In this document: one piece after another, positions 54,041 through 62,490 of the stretch
Layout: the number at the start of each line of letters is the position of its first letter
Position numbering within the stretch: the stretch's first letter is position 1
NCBI GenBank assembly: GCA_003604995.1
Contig: QZJD01000078.1
Location: 1 to 63,300 of the forward strand
DNA length: 63,300 bases
Source: Desulfobulbus sp.
GTDB lineage: Bacteria > Desulfobacterota > Desulfobulbia > Desulfobulbales > Desulfobulbaceae
Direction: 5' to 3'
Program-made: the position numbers and the translations under genes
The notes under the pieces: generated by a model
The model's database searches: none
What the model saw: the letters and a program-made list of their open reading frames with translations, nothing else
What the model was told of the DNA's origin: nothing

Positions 54041-55057
54041 TTATTTTTCCTTGAAGGTGTAGCTGTAGACGAACTCCTTGGGGTTGTAAAAATCCAGACT
54101 TTTGCCGCCGATCTCCGCGTAAGGATAGCCGAAGGTGTTGAGGACAGGGCCGGCTTGCGGAGGGTTGAGCATCACATCCCGCCCCTGGGCGATCACCACC
54201 CGATAAGGATCGATCCCGCCCCAGAAAAACTCGCGATACTCTTTGGTTCTGGGGTTCGCCAGATCGAGATTTTCAGTGAGCATCGCCTTGCGGACATCGG
54301 CCGGATCGACGGTTACCCAGCCATAGCCGGGGAGGAAAAACTCGGCCCAGCAGTGCTGCCAGGTGGTGGTATCCTCCTCGGCCTTTTTCCCGAGGCGGAC
54401 ACTGAAGACTTCCCGGGCCGGGACGCCGGCTGCGCGGCACAGAGCAACATAGACCGAAGAAATGTCGGTACATTTCCCCCCCGGTTTTTTCAGGAGCAGA
54501 CAGACATCTCCCTTGCCGCAGCCGATGGTCTCGGGATCACGGTACATGTTGTCGACGGTCCAGTCATAAATGGCCCTGGCTTTCTCCAGAACGGTCCGCT
54601 TGTTTTCGGTGATCGAATCTGCCAGTTTCTTGACTTCGCCGTCTATGGGGCCGAGGCTGGTCGATTGCAGGTATTCGGCATAATCGGCCGGATTCCAGGC
54701 CGGCTCAACCTCAGGAAATCCGGTCTGGCGGATTTCCTGGCGCTCAACGGCAAAGGAAAAGGTCAACATGCGGCTTTTTGCCCCTGTCGGCCACTCGGCA
54801 TACAGGATGGGGGTGTTGAAGACGCTGTCGGTATAGATCCCTGAAGATGCGAAATCGCCGGTGACCGAAATGTCCGAAATGATCTGATGACCATCGGTGA
54901 CAGGGTACGGTAGCCACAGTCTGGCGTCCTGGCCGGACGCATGGGCGGAGAGGTCGACGGTCAGAGTGACGACGCCGGAACGACTTTGCGCCCCGAGGGC
55001 GATGGATGCTACCTGGGCAAGAATAAGGGCAAGAAAGATCGACAACGCTTTTTTCAT
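54041..55057 (-). CDS. Secreted transglutaminase-like protein
   Basis: The 338-residue protein has a signal peptide (KKALSIFLALILAQVASIALGA) and a transglutaminase-like cysteine-peptidase domain at about 150-250: GKCTDISSVYVALCRAAGVP with catalytic Cys, QHCWAEFFLPGYGWVTVDPAD with His and Asp. It is predicted to be periplasmic. Members cut or link peptides. It is monocistronic. Confidence 0.92.
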   Translation of the reverse strand: MKKALSIFLALILAQVASIALGAQSRSGVVTLTVDLSAHASGQDARLWLPYPVTDGHQIISDISVTGDFASSGIYTDSVFNTPILYAEWPTGAKSRMLTFSFAVERQEIRQTGFPEVEPAWNPADYAEYLQSTSLGPIDGEVKKLADSITENKRTVLEKARAIYDWTVDNMYRDPETIGCGKGDVCLLLKKPGGKCTDISSVYVALCRAAGVPAREVFSVRLGKKAEEDTTTWQHCWAEFFLPGYGWVTVDPADVRKAMLTENLDLANPRTKEYREFFWGGIDPYRVVIAQGRDVMLNPPQAGPVLNTFGYPYAEIGGKSLDFYNPKEFVYSYTFKEK

Positions 55058-55135
55058 GGAACCTCCTTCAACGTAATAACATTATAGGCAATAACGACAG
55101 GTTTGGTGCTACACCACGGATATCCCGGGCATCGG

Positions 55136-55669
55136 TCAGGCGGGCTGCTCCCCGGGTTCGGGAAACCTTCGGGCACGCTTTCTCGCCGCCGTCACCAGTC
55201 CGCAAAACACCCGCCGCATTTCCTGGTCGCTTAACTGCAATTCCTCCTCATCCTGCACACTGGAATCCGCTGCATCAGCCTCCCCCGGATTTCTCGGAAG
55301 CGGTGATTCGGACCCGACCTGGAACACTTCGCCGTTCCCGGCAATAACCTCTTTCAACCGACTGTGGTTATGCAGCCAGCGCTGACATGCATCGTGCGTT
55401 CCCAGAAAGAGGACAAACAGTTTTGCGCCGCGCTGGAGGGTGACCAGGCGATAGCCGCAGCTCAGATCGTATTTGCGACAGCTTCTGATTCGTTTTTCCC
55501 CGTAGCGGGTATAACTGCCGACCCCATCCAGGTAGCTGCCAGCTGCGTTTGCCGTCAAATTTTCGATGACGGCGGCAGCTCTTCGCGCCACCGCCCTGCC
55601 GGCTTTGCCGTCATCCTGCAGCGCCGCAATTTGCCGCTCCACCTTTGCACTGACGTGAACATTTTTCAT
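55136..55669 (-). CDS. RelE/HigB-fold-like protein (orphan)
   Basis: The 177-residue protein has YGEKRIRSCRKYDLSCGYRL followed by VTLQRGAKLFVLFLGTHDAC and QRWLHNH. The order resembles RelE/HigB-type small toxins that use Lys/Arg and a terminal hydrophobic strand. A 70-residue acidic C-terminal extension is present. No antitoxin-like gene is seen next to it, so it may be an orphan or not a toxin. Confidence 0.55.
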   Translation of the reverse strand: MKNVHVSAKVERQIAALQDDGKAGRAVARRAAAVIENLTANAAGSYLDGVGSYTRYGEKRIRSCRKYDLSCGYRLVTLQRGAKLFVLFLGTHDACQRWLHNHSRLKEVIAGNGEVFQVGSESPLPRNPGEADAADSSVQDEEELQLSDQEMRRVFCGLVTAARKRARRFPEPGEQPA

Positions 55670-55696
55670 ATGCAGGCCCTCAGTAACAGGAACAGG

Positions 55697-55966
55697 TCAG
55701 CAATAGTATCTGCCCTGCAGCGGGCAGCGTTCATAACTGGCGCAGCGGTCGCAGACGCCGTAGCGAACAACTTCCTCGGCGCCCCAGAGTTGCCTGGCGG
55801 TCAGCTCGCATTGCAGCTCGCAGTCGTTGCAGGAGGCCGGTTCGCCCTCCCGGACGAAAATCCATGCATCCTGTTCCAGCAGAATTTTCTTTTTGTCGTT
55901 GCAGGACGCGCAGAGAAACTGAAAATGGGTGTTGCCCTGGTCATCCTTTCGTTTCCACGTGGGCAT
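55697..55966 (-). CDS. Small Cys-rich protein, probable zinc binder
   Basis: The 89-residue protein has four CxxC-type knuckles: CASCND, CNDCELQC, CDRCASYERC. These could hold two zinc ions or an iron-sulfur cluster. I do not recognise the family. ATG 55966 (MPTWKRK) is chosen; an upstream start at 55987 is possible. It lies 27 bp upstream of the RelE-like gene on the same strand. Confidence 0.6.
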   Translation of the reverse strand: MPTWKRKDDQGNTHFQFLCASCNDKKKILLEQDAWIFVREGEPASCNDCELQCELTARQLWGAEEVVRYGVCDRCASYERCPLQGRYYC

Positions 55967-56023
55967 TGTTTTTCTGATTACCACCAATCCTCAGCACGGG
56001 TTAGCAGGTATTGCGTGAACGTG

Positions 56024-56137
56024 AGGGGACTGATTTTATTTTTCCTTTGTATGTCGGGGACAGAATGATTTTCGCCAAAAACAACGCGAAAAAAATACAG
56101 TCCCCTGAGGTTGGCGGAAAAATTCAATCTGTCCCCG
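56024..56137. repeat. Interleaved inverted repeats, REP/BIME-like
   Basis: AGGGGACTG (56024-56032) pairs with CAGTCCCCT (56098-56106), and CGGGGACAGA (56055-56064) pairs with TCTGTCCCCG (56128-56137). The two pairs interleave, as expected for two inverted copies of a GGGGAC-N-TTTT unit. Units of this type occur as intergenic repeats in many genomes, sometimes with RAYT transposases; none is here. Confidence 0.6.
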
Positions 56138-56142
56138 GATTA

Positions 56143-56691
56143 TTACTTCACGCTCTCAGTGGGATAGCCCGCTCCCTTCCAGGCAAAGATGCCGCCCGGG
56201 TGGCGCAGGACATTGGTGTAGCCCATTTTCTTCGCCCACATTGCGCCGTTGTGGCTGCGGGTGCATTTGACAAAACCGCAGTAAATGACGATGGTCCGCT
56301 CCTTGTCCGGCCCGAGCAGCGCGGCAAAATCCTCCTGGCTCTTGTTGTCGGTTTCCTTGCTGTCCCATGTGGTCATCTCGGAGATGGGGAAGAGGAACTG
56401 CCTGGCGCCGGGGATATGCTCTTTTTTGTAGCTGTCCGCAAAGGGCATGGTGTCCACCACCAGGATGTCTTTGCCGGAATCGATCAGTTGTTTCAGTTCT
56501 TCGGTGGTGATGATCCCGTAGCCGCCTGCCAGCACTTCGCGGACAAGCTTGACCGCCCCGGCCTCTTTCTCTACCTCCTGCTCGAACTTGTTTTCGCCGA
56601 AGGCAAATGCCGAAGCTGAAAGGCCCAGCACCATCAACACCGCCACCAGGCTCAGAAATCCTTTGCTCACCTTGTGCATACCTACCTCCAT
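56143..56691 (-). CDS. Secreted rhodanese-like protein (single domain)
   Basis: The 182-residue protein has a signal peptide (LVAVLMVLGLSASAFA) and one rhodanese domain with IPGARQFLFPIS and active-site loop VIYCGFVKCTRSHN (nucleophilic Cys in YCGFVKC). It should transfer sulfane sulfur in the periplasm. It is the last gene of the selenium/sulfur cluster, 21 bp after the DoxX/MauE gene. Confidence 0.9.
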   Translation of the reverse strand: MEVGMHKVSKGFLSLVAVLMVLGLSASAFAFGENKFEQEVEKEAGAVKLVREVLAGGYGIITTEELKQLIDSGKDILVVDTMPFADSYKKEHIPGARQFLFPISEMTTWDSKETDNKSQEDFAALLGPDKERTIVIYCGFVKCTRSHNGAMWAKKMGYTNVLRHPGGIFAWKGAGYPTESVK

Positions 56692-56712
56692 TTGTTGTTT
56701 ACCTCCCTGTTT

Positions 56713-57189
56713 CTACCGCTGACCGGCGGTCAGCGGCATATTGCCAACGCCACCAATAGAGAAAAAAACACCCGCCGCCATGGCCAGGTCCCGGTGCAGC
56801 GAGGTGCGCAAGCTGCTGTAGGCCCGTGTTTCTGGGTCTTCCGGGCCGAAGCAGCCGCAATCGATATCCAGGCCCAGCCAGACCGCATAGCCGAGAATGG
56901 CGATGAACAGCCCCAGCAGGCCGGTTATCACCGCCAGGCTTCCGCGGACATCAAAGACGAGTCCGATCGCGGCGGCTATCTCCAGCACCGGCAGGCCAAT
57001 AGCGATGGGCATGACGCTCCAGCTGGGTACCAGGCCGAAATCGTTGATGATCACCGCAAAGGCAGGCGGATCAGTTAGCTTCAGGACTCCCGCCCAGATG
57101 AACAGCCCGGCCAGGGTCCAGCGTACCAGCCGGTAGGGCCAGAGGGAGCGAATCACGCCTGTCCAGGCTCCCGGCTCAGCGGGCGGCAT
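56713..57189 (-). CDS. DoxX/MauE-family membrane protein
   Basis: The 158-residue protein has four membrane helices (VRWTLAGLFIWAGVLKL, ALEIAAAIGLVFDV-like, ITGLLGLFIAILGYAVWLG, LAMAAGVFFSIGGV). The loop LDIDCGCFGPEDPETRAYSSL carries the CGCFG pair typical of MauE, suggesting redox electron or disulfide transfer across the membrane. ATG 57189 overlaps the activase stop by 14 bp and has GGGCGG upstream. Confidence 0.85.
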   Translation of the reverse strand: MPPAEPGAWTGVIRSLWPYRLVRWTLAGLFIWAGVLKLTDPPAFAVIINDFGLVPSWSVMPIAIGLPVLEIAAAIGLVFDVRGSLAVITGLLGLFIAILGYAVWLGLDIDCGCFGPEDPETRAYSSLRTSLHRDLAMAAGVFFSIGGVGNMPLTAGQR

Positions 57190-57919
57190 GGAGGGCCGCC
57201 CCCAGGGCGCCGACGATGTCCGGGGCCGGCGGCGAATCCACCCGGACGTTATCAAGGCGTTCGCGCAGCATCCCGACAATGCAGGGATTTCTGGCTACGC
57301 CGCCGGAAAAGACAATGGCCTCGCCGTAGCCGACCCTGCTTAGCATGGCGACGATGCGGTTGACCACCGACAGGTGCACGCCCCGGGCGATGTCCTGAGG
57401 CGGTGCACCATGGTTTTTCAGAGAGATCACCTCTGACTCGGCAAAGACCGTGCACATGCTGTTGATCGCCACCTCATGTTCCGATTGGAGGGCGGCCGGG
57501 CCGAATTCGTCCAGGCGAAAGCCCAGGGAGGCCGCCATGATCTCCAGAAACTTTCCGGTGCCGGCGGCGCACTTGTCGTTCATCTGAAAATTGATCACAC
57601 TGCCATTGGCGCCGAGGGAGATGGCCTTGGAATCCTGGCCGCCGATATCCACCACCGTGGTGCACTCCGGAAAGTGGAAGCGGGCCCCCAGGGCATGGGC
57701 CTTGATCTCGGTGATCACCTCGTCGGCGAAGTGCTTCAGGGCCAGGTGGCGGCCGTAGCCGGTGGCCACCACCCGGGCCGGTGTATACCTGCCAATCATT
57801 TTCAGGGCCTGGTCGTGCGGGTCAAAGCCACTCTCGCTGAGCTGCCGGTCCACCAGGCGGCCGTTCTCCAGCGCGGCGACCTTGATCGTCCGCGAGCCGA
57901 GGTCAATGCCGACGAACAT
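57176..57919 (-). CDS. 2-hydroxyacyl-CoA dehydratase activase (BadF/BcrA/HgdC family)
   Basis: The 247-residue ATPase has the ASKHA-fold motifs FVGIDLGSRTIKVA, VVDIGGQDSKAI and FSGGVARNPCIV. The cluster-binding Cys residues are in NDKCAAGTGKFLE and NSMCTVFAESEVISL; two subunits hold one [4Fe-4S]. It drives low-potential electrons by ATP hydrolysis into the dehydratase-like partner 2 bp upstream. Confidence 0.93.
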   Translation of the reverse strand: MFVGIDLGSRTIKVAALENGRLVDRQLSESGFDPHDQALKMIGRYTPARVVATGYGRHLALKHFADEVITEIKAHALGARFHFPECTTVVDIGGQDSKAISLGANGSVINFQMNDKCAAGTGKFLEIMAASLGFRLDEFGPAALQSEHEVAINSMCTVFAESEVISLKNHGAPPQDIARGVHLSVVNRIVAMLSRVGYGEAIVFSGGVARNPCIVGMLRERLDNVRVDSPPAPDIVGALGAALHAAR

Positions 57920-57921
57920 CG

Positions 57922-59217
57922 TTACCCCCTGATCTGTTCGAGAAAGGCCTCGATCCTGGTCTGCAGCTGACCCACGTCCTCCGGCGAATAGTCGGATTCG
58001 ATGGACAGGTAGGGAATACCCTCCTTTTCGCAGGCCTCCCGGACCTTGATCTCCTCAATATTGTAGGTGTGGCAGAATTGCAGAGAATAATGGAGAATGC
58101 CCTGGGCCTTCGACTCCCGGTATTCCTTGAGGATCTGGTCGATGCGCTCGTCATTGGGGGTGAAGCAGGAGCAGTCGATCTGCATGTAGCGGTCGGTGAG
58201 GACCGCCAGTTGGTCGTCCATGGTCTTCTTGTCCTCAGCGATCAGGTCCTTGAAGTAGCGGGTGCCGATGCAGGACTCCTCGTTCACCACCACCGCCCTG
58301 GCGGACTCCACCAGGTTATGCACCTTCCAGTTGGGCAGGGCCATGGGCGTGCCCGAGACCATGACCCGCGGGGCATCGGCCGGGGTGGCGCCGATGCCGG
58401 CGGCGACCCGCTGCTCCAGCTCGTCGCACAGGGTATTGACTTTCTCGGCAAAGCGGACCGGCTCGTCGTAGAAGGCGATCTGCTCGATGAGCAGCGCGTC
58501 CTTGCCGCTGATTGGAGCAGGGCTTGCGGCCCGCAGCCGGGTCAGACGCTGCAGGGCGCGTCGCTTGTCGTTGATCACCCGGATCGCTCCGGCCAGGTCT
58601 TCGCTGGAGATGGTGGTTTTGCACACCTCCTCCACCTTGGCCTTGAATTCCTGGACCTCCTCCAGCCAGAGGGTCCGGTCCCGCTTCTTTTTCATCTGCG
58701 GGATCTCCATGACATAGGTGGGGACCAGCCGGTCGAGGAGTTCCCAGGTCTTTTTCTTGGCGTCGCAGGTGGTCTCGCCGTAGACGAAATCCACGCTCTG
58801 GAAATAGGGACAGATGCGGCCGGCCTTGAAGCCGTAGGCCGACTTGACCATGGGGCAGATATTTCTGGGCAGGACTTTTTCCGCATCAGGCACCGAGCCC
58901 TGGGAACCGCCGCACAGGCCGACGCAAACGCCGCCGGCGGCCACCACGATCTCTTCCGGGATGTAGACGCAGAAGGTGCCGACCACCGGCTTGCCCTTCT
59001 TCTTCACCGCCAGCATCTCCTTGATCCGGCCGCCGAAGATCTCAGCGACCATGTTGTCGAAATAGGCCATGTTTGCCGGCCGGTTCTTCTGGCTGAGGAA
59101 CATTTTTCTGTAGACCTCGCCCAGCATCTGCCGGGCCTTGTCGAAGCGGCCCACATCCATGTCCAGCTCGGCCCACATTTCGGGGTAAGGCCTTACTTCA
59201 AATGCTGCACTGCTCAT
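57922..59217 (-). CDS. HgdB-like double-cubane cluster protein (DCCP)
   Basis: The 431-residue protein belongs to the 2-hydroxyacyl-CoA dehydratase D-component family. Cys ligands are in VCVGLCGGS, LPRNICPMVKS, GRICPYFQ and YGETTCDAKKK. As a single polypeptide paired with one activase it fits the DCCP subgroup, known to reduce small molecules with a [8Fe-9S] cluster, rather than a two-subunit acyl-CoA dehydratase. The natural substrate here is unknown; the selenium/sulfur context suggests a chalcogen compound. Confidence 0.9.
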   Translation of the reverse strand: MSSAAFEVRPYPEMWAELDMDVGRFDKARQMLGEVYRKMFLSQKNRPANMAYFDNMVAEIFGGRIKEMLAVKKKGKPVVGTFCVYIPEEIVVAAGGVCVGLCGGSQGSVPDAEKVLPRNICPMVKSAYGFKAGRICPYFQSVDFVYGETTCDAKKKTWELLDRLVPTYVMEIPQMKKKRDRTLWLEEVQEFKAKVEEVCKTTISSEDLAGAIRVINDKRRALQRLTRLRAASPAPISGKDALLIEQIAFYDEPVRFAEKVNTLCDELEQRVAAGIGATPADAPRVMVSGTPMALPNWKVHNLVESARAVVVNEESCIGTRYFKDLIAEDKKTMDDQLAVLTDRYMQIDCSCFTPNDERIDQILKEYRESKAQGILHYSLQFCHTYNIEEIKVREACEKEGIPYLSIESDYSPEDVGQLQTRIEAFLEQIRG

Positions 59218-59256
59218 CGTATATACTCCTTGTGGATGGTGATGGGGAACAGGCGG

Positions 59257-60003
59257 TTACGGTTTGGCCACCGGCAGCCCCGCCTCTTTCCAGTCGGCGA
59301 AGATCGCCTGGTTGATGTCTTCGTAGCCGAGCTTCATCAGCTTGCGGTAGGCATTGTAGCTCCGGCCGCCGGAGTTGCAGTAGACGATGATCTTTTTATC
59401 CTTGTCCAGGACCGCGGATTTTGCGGCGAATTCGGCTGCCGGGATGTTTATCGCACCGGGGATATGGCCTTCCCTGAACTCCTCAACGTCGCGGACATCG
59501 ACCAGGGTAAAGGTGGCCTCGCCGCCCTTGATCAGGGCATCGAGGTCGGCCGGGGCTATTTTGGTCGTTTCGACTTTCTTTTCATAGTCCGGTCCGGCAA
59601 CGATGGGCAGGCCCCGCTCCTCCCAGACCGGCATGCCCTCGGCGTAGATCAGGATATCGGTGTAGCCGAGTTCCGTGGCCTTCTTGGCGGCCTTTTTGCT
59701 TTTGCCGCACTTGACCCCGTTGCAGTAGAAGACGAGGCGGGTCGATTTGTCGGCCGGCAGTTGGCCGGTATACCCGGAGAATTTTTTCTCCGGGATGTTG
59801 ATTGCCCCCTTGATGTGTACCTCTTGGTATTCCTCTGGATTGCGGGCGTCGATGACCGTCATCGCCGCATTTTCATCCAGCATGGTTTTCAGCTCATCGG
59901 TGGTGATGATCTGATAGGTTGTCTCCGCCGCCTGCAGGCTGGCTGCCGCGCAAAGGGTGAGGACAAGAAAGAGGGTGAAAAAGAGTCTGGTTGTCCTGGT
60001 CAT
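59257..60003 (-). CDS. Secreted tandem rhodanese protein
   Basis: The 248-residue protein has a signal peptide and two rhodanese domains. The first contains VFYCNGVKCGKSKKA and the second IVYCNSGGRSYNA, both with an active Cys. Periplasmic tandem rhodaneses carry sulfur between partners. ATG 60003 follows AAGGAGAACACC. It lies between the HesB-like protein and DCCP. Confidence 0.9.
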   Translation of the reverse strand: MTRTTRLFFTLFLVLTLCAAASLQAAETTYQIITTDELKTMLDENAAMTVIDARNPEEYQEVHIKGAINIPEKKFSGYTGQLPADKSTRLVFYCNGVKCGKSKKAAKKATELGYTDILIYAEGMPVWEERGLPIVAGPDYEKKVETTKIAPADLDALIKGGEATFTLVDVRDVEEFREGHIPGAINIPAAEFAAKSAVLDKDKKIIVYCNSGGRSYNAYRKLMKLGYEDINQAIFADWKEAGLPVAKP

Positions 60004-60083
60004 GGTGTTCTCCTTGAGTTCATGATTTTTTGTTGAGCGTATCCGCAAGTCGGCGGTTGTTGGTATCTGATCCTGTCAATGGT

Positions 60084-60437
60084 TCAGCCGCCACAGCCCT
60101 TGCTGGCACAGCTGCCGCCGCAGCCGCCGCCGGCACGCGACAGAGGCCTGGTTGAGGTCAGGGAGAAACCACCGCCACCGCCGCAACCGCAGCCGGAACT
60201 ATGTTCGATGTAGTCAACCTTCACTACGCCGCAGGTTCGCGACAACCCCTGGTCGATCACCAGGGTGATTTTGCCGTCGGCCAGGATATGGTCCGCCTCC
60301 TTGCGCTCGTCCAGAGCCAGGCCCAGGGAAGGGCCGCCGCAGCCGTTCATGGCCGCGATCCGTACCGCAGAGTCAATGTTGTTTTTTGTGAGGTAGTCGG
60401 TGAGTTTTTCCGCAGCCAGGGGGGTGATTTCGATCAT
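60084..60437 (-). CDS. HesB/IscA-like protein with Cys/Gly-rich tail
   Basis: The 117-residue protein has an A-type scaffold pattern: MIEITPLAAEKLTDYLTKNN, VRIAAMNGCGGPSLGLALDE, ITLVIDQGLSRTCGVVKVDY, then a Gly/Cys-rich tail SSGCGCGGGGG. The NGCGGP position is where related anaerobic HesB-like proteins carry selenocysteine; here it is Cys. It may carry iron-sulfur or selenium/sulfur. AAGGAG precedes ATG 60437. Confidence 0.85.
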   Translation of the reverse strand: MIEITPLAAEKLTDYLTKNNIDSAVRIAAMNGCGGPSLGLALDERKEADHILADGKITLVIDQGLSRTCGVVKVDYIEHSSGCGCGGGGGFSLTSTRPLSRAGGGCGGSCASKGCGG

Positions 60438-60632
60438 TTCGGTTCTCCTTGAATTATGGTTGCAAAACGAGTTGTTACGGACGGGGTTGCTCAAGGCGTG
60501 CGCTGTCATGCGGTACGGCCAGGGGATTTTGGGTCAGGACCCGGTCCTTGATCGCGAGAACGGTCAACGGGGCCTCGCTGTGTTTCCGGAAAATCGGTTC
60601 CTGGGGACCAAAGGCGCAGTTCATGGAATTTA

Positions 60633-61241
60633 TTACAGGTTGATGACCCTGTCGGCCACCTGCAGGGAGGTGACGATGTCCAGCATGTTGGTGGTTTCGC
60701 CCACCTCTTTCTTGTCCAGGAGCTGGAAATGGTCCAGGCAGGTGCCGCAGACCAGGATGGAAACGCCGCCCTCGGCCAGTTTCTGCAGGATCGGCACCGT
60801 TGCCGCCCCCTGCGCGGTCAGCTTGACCCCGCCATTGACAAAGACCAGTCGCCACAGCTCCGGTCCCATCTCTTTCAGGGTCTTGAGGAAGTTGAGGAGC
60901 AGCCCCGCGCCCAGGGTGTCGTCGCCGTGGCCCAGCCGGTCGCTTGCCACCATCACCAGGATTTTTTTCGGAGCGTCCCCGGCGACAGCGCTGATCTCCG
61001 CTTCGCTCATGACCGGGCAGGCACCGTCGCCGGCAATCCCGGTCACCCGGAAATCGCTGCCCAGCCGCTCGCTTGCCGCCTGGTATCCCTGGTGAATCAG
61101 AAAACGGCTGACATTTTCCCGGGCCGGCTCGTTATCGACCAGCACCGCGATGGCCGGCGGTTTCTCCTGGGCCAGGAGATCCCTGACCTGCATCACCGGG
61201 GCGGGACAGACCAGGCCTCGGCAGTCCAGTTCTCGTGTCAT
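60633..61241 (-). CDS. yedF: Selenium metabolism protein YedF
   Basis: The 202-residue protein has an N-terminal TusA-like domain with DCRGLVCPAPVM (active CPxP) and a C-terminal DsrE-like domain with ILVCGTCLDHFQLLDK. This is the YedF selenium-metabolism family, usually next to selD. It may deliver sulfur or selenium. It lies 203 bp after selD, separated by a MITE-like element. Confidence 0.92.
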   Translation of the reverse strand: MTRELDCRGLVCPAPVMQVRDLLAQEKPPAIAVLVDNEPARENVSRFLIHQGYQAASERLGSDFRVTGIAGDGACPVMSEAEISAVAGDAPKKILVMVASDRLGHGDDTLGAGLLLNFLKTLKEMGPELWRLVFVNGGVKLTAQGAATVPILQKLAEGGVSILVCGTCLDHFQLLDKKEVGETTNMLDIVTSLQVADRVINL

Positions 61242-61268
61242 CCGTTGTTCTCCTTTTTTTGATATACT

Positions 61269-61445
61269 GAGCCTCTTTCAAAATGATCATCTACTCCGAT
61301 CGGCTAAAAATATCCTGGGCGGCGTCTTCCTTGTGAAATCGTCCACAACGGAGCGCTGCTACGCTTCCGGGCGATTTCACAACTCATCCTTGCCCAGAAA
61401 ATTTTTTGCTCGATCTCGCGACAACGTTCATTTTGCAAGAGGCTC
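61269..61445. repeat. MITE-like element between selD and yedF
   Basis: GAGCCTCTTTCAAAATGA (61269-61286) and TCATTTTGCAAGAGGCTC (61428-61445) are 18-bp inverted ends matching at 17 positions. Inside, GTGAAATCG/CGATTTCAC and a CTGGGC/GCCCAG pair extend the fold. The unit is 177 bp, non-coding, and its right end meets the selD stop codon. It is probably a non-autonomous mobile element. Confidence 0.65.
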
Positions 61446-62490
61446 ATACTACCTGGATTTTCTCCTGTGGTTCTTTCACCACTTCACCGACCAGGCAGGC
61501 CGCGGCGATCCCACGCGCCAGCAGGGCATGTTGCAGTGCCGCGGCCTGCTCGGCGGCCACGGCGAGGAGCAGGCCGCCCGAGGTCTGGGGATCGAAGAGC
61601 AGGTCCCGGACAACCGACGGAACCGCCGGGGCAAAGTCGACAAACGCTCCCCGGAAGGTGCGGTTGTGAAAGGCTCCGGCCGGCAACAGGCCCATGGCCG
61701 CCCATTCCAGGGCCTCGGGGTAATGCGGCAGCGCCGCCGCATTGATCCTCACGCCGAGCCCGGAATCCACCACCATCTCGGCCAGGTGTCCCAGGAAACC
61801 GAAGCCGGTGATGTCCGTGCAGGCGCTGATCGCAAAGCTGCTCATGACTTCGGCCGCTTCCCGGTTGAGGGCCGCCATGTTGGAGATCACCCGCGCGGTC
61901 ACCTCGCTCCCGGCCATGCCCGCCTTGATCGCCGTGCAGATAATGCCGGTGCCCAGCGGCTTGGTGAGGAGCAGTTGGTCGCCGGCCCGCAGCCGCTTCT
62001 TGGTGAGGATTCGCTGCGGATGGATGAAGCCGGTCACCGCCAGCCCGTATTTCAGTTCCGGATCATCGATGGTATGGCCGCCCACCAGGACCACCCCGGC
62101 CTCGCGCAGGGCATGCAGGCCGCCCTCAATGATTTGGCGCAGCACGGCAAGGTCCAGTGTCTTGGCCGGGAAGGCGACGATGTTCATCGCTGTCTTCGGG
62201 GTGCCGCCCATGGCGTAGACGTCGCTCAGCGCATTGGCGGCGGCGATCCGGCCGAAGGAAAAGGGGTCGTCCACCATGGGTGGGAAGAAATCCAGGGTCT
62301 GCACCAGGGCCAGATCGTCGCTGATCCGGTAGACCCCGGCATCATCGGCGCGCTCCAAGCCAACGAGAAGATTGTCGTCCACCGGCAGGTCCAGGCCGCA
62401 CAGGGCACGGTCCAGGTCGCCGGGCGGCAGCTTGGCGGCGCAGCCAGCGCCCTTGACCGTCCGGGTCAGTCGGGTCAGCGTTTCACTCAT
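61444..62490 (-). CDS. selD: Selenide, water dikinase
   Basis: The 348-residue enzyme makes selenophosphate. Active-site residues are in VKGAGCAAK (Cys17 and Lys20), so it is the Cys rather than selenocysteine form. GGHTIDDPELKYGLAVTG and GFGFLGHLAEM are further family motifs. ATG 62490 follows GGGAGG; the frame extends to 62547. SelA, SelB and tRNA-Sec are not in the window. Confidence 0.95.
   Translation of the reverse strand: MSETLTRLTRTVKGAGCAAKLPPGDLDRALCGLDLPVDDNLLVGLERADDAGVYRISDDLALVQTLDFFPPMVDDPFSFGRIAAANALSDVYAMGGTPKTAMNIVAFPAKTLDLAVLRQIIEGGLHALREAGVVLVGGHTIDDPELKYGLAVTGFIHPQRILTKKRLRAGDQLLLTKPLGTGIICTAIKAGMAGSEVTARVISNMAALNREAAEVMSSFAISACTDITGFGFLGHLAEMVVDSGLGVRINAAALPHYPEALEWAAMGLLPAGAFHNRTFRGAFVDFAPAVPSVVRDLLFDPQTSGGLLLAVAAEQAAALQHALLARGIAAACLVGEVVKEPQEKIQVV

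Noticed and set aside
60475-60624. 49-codon minus frame between yedF and the HesB-like gene
   Set aside because: ATG present but no ribosome site and no recognisable family. Kept only as a weak possibility.
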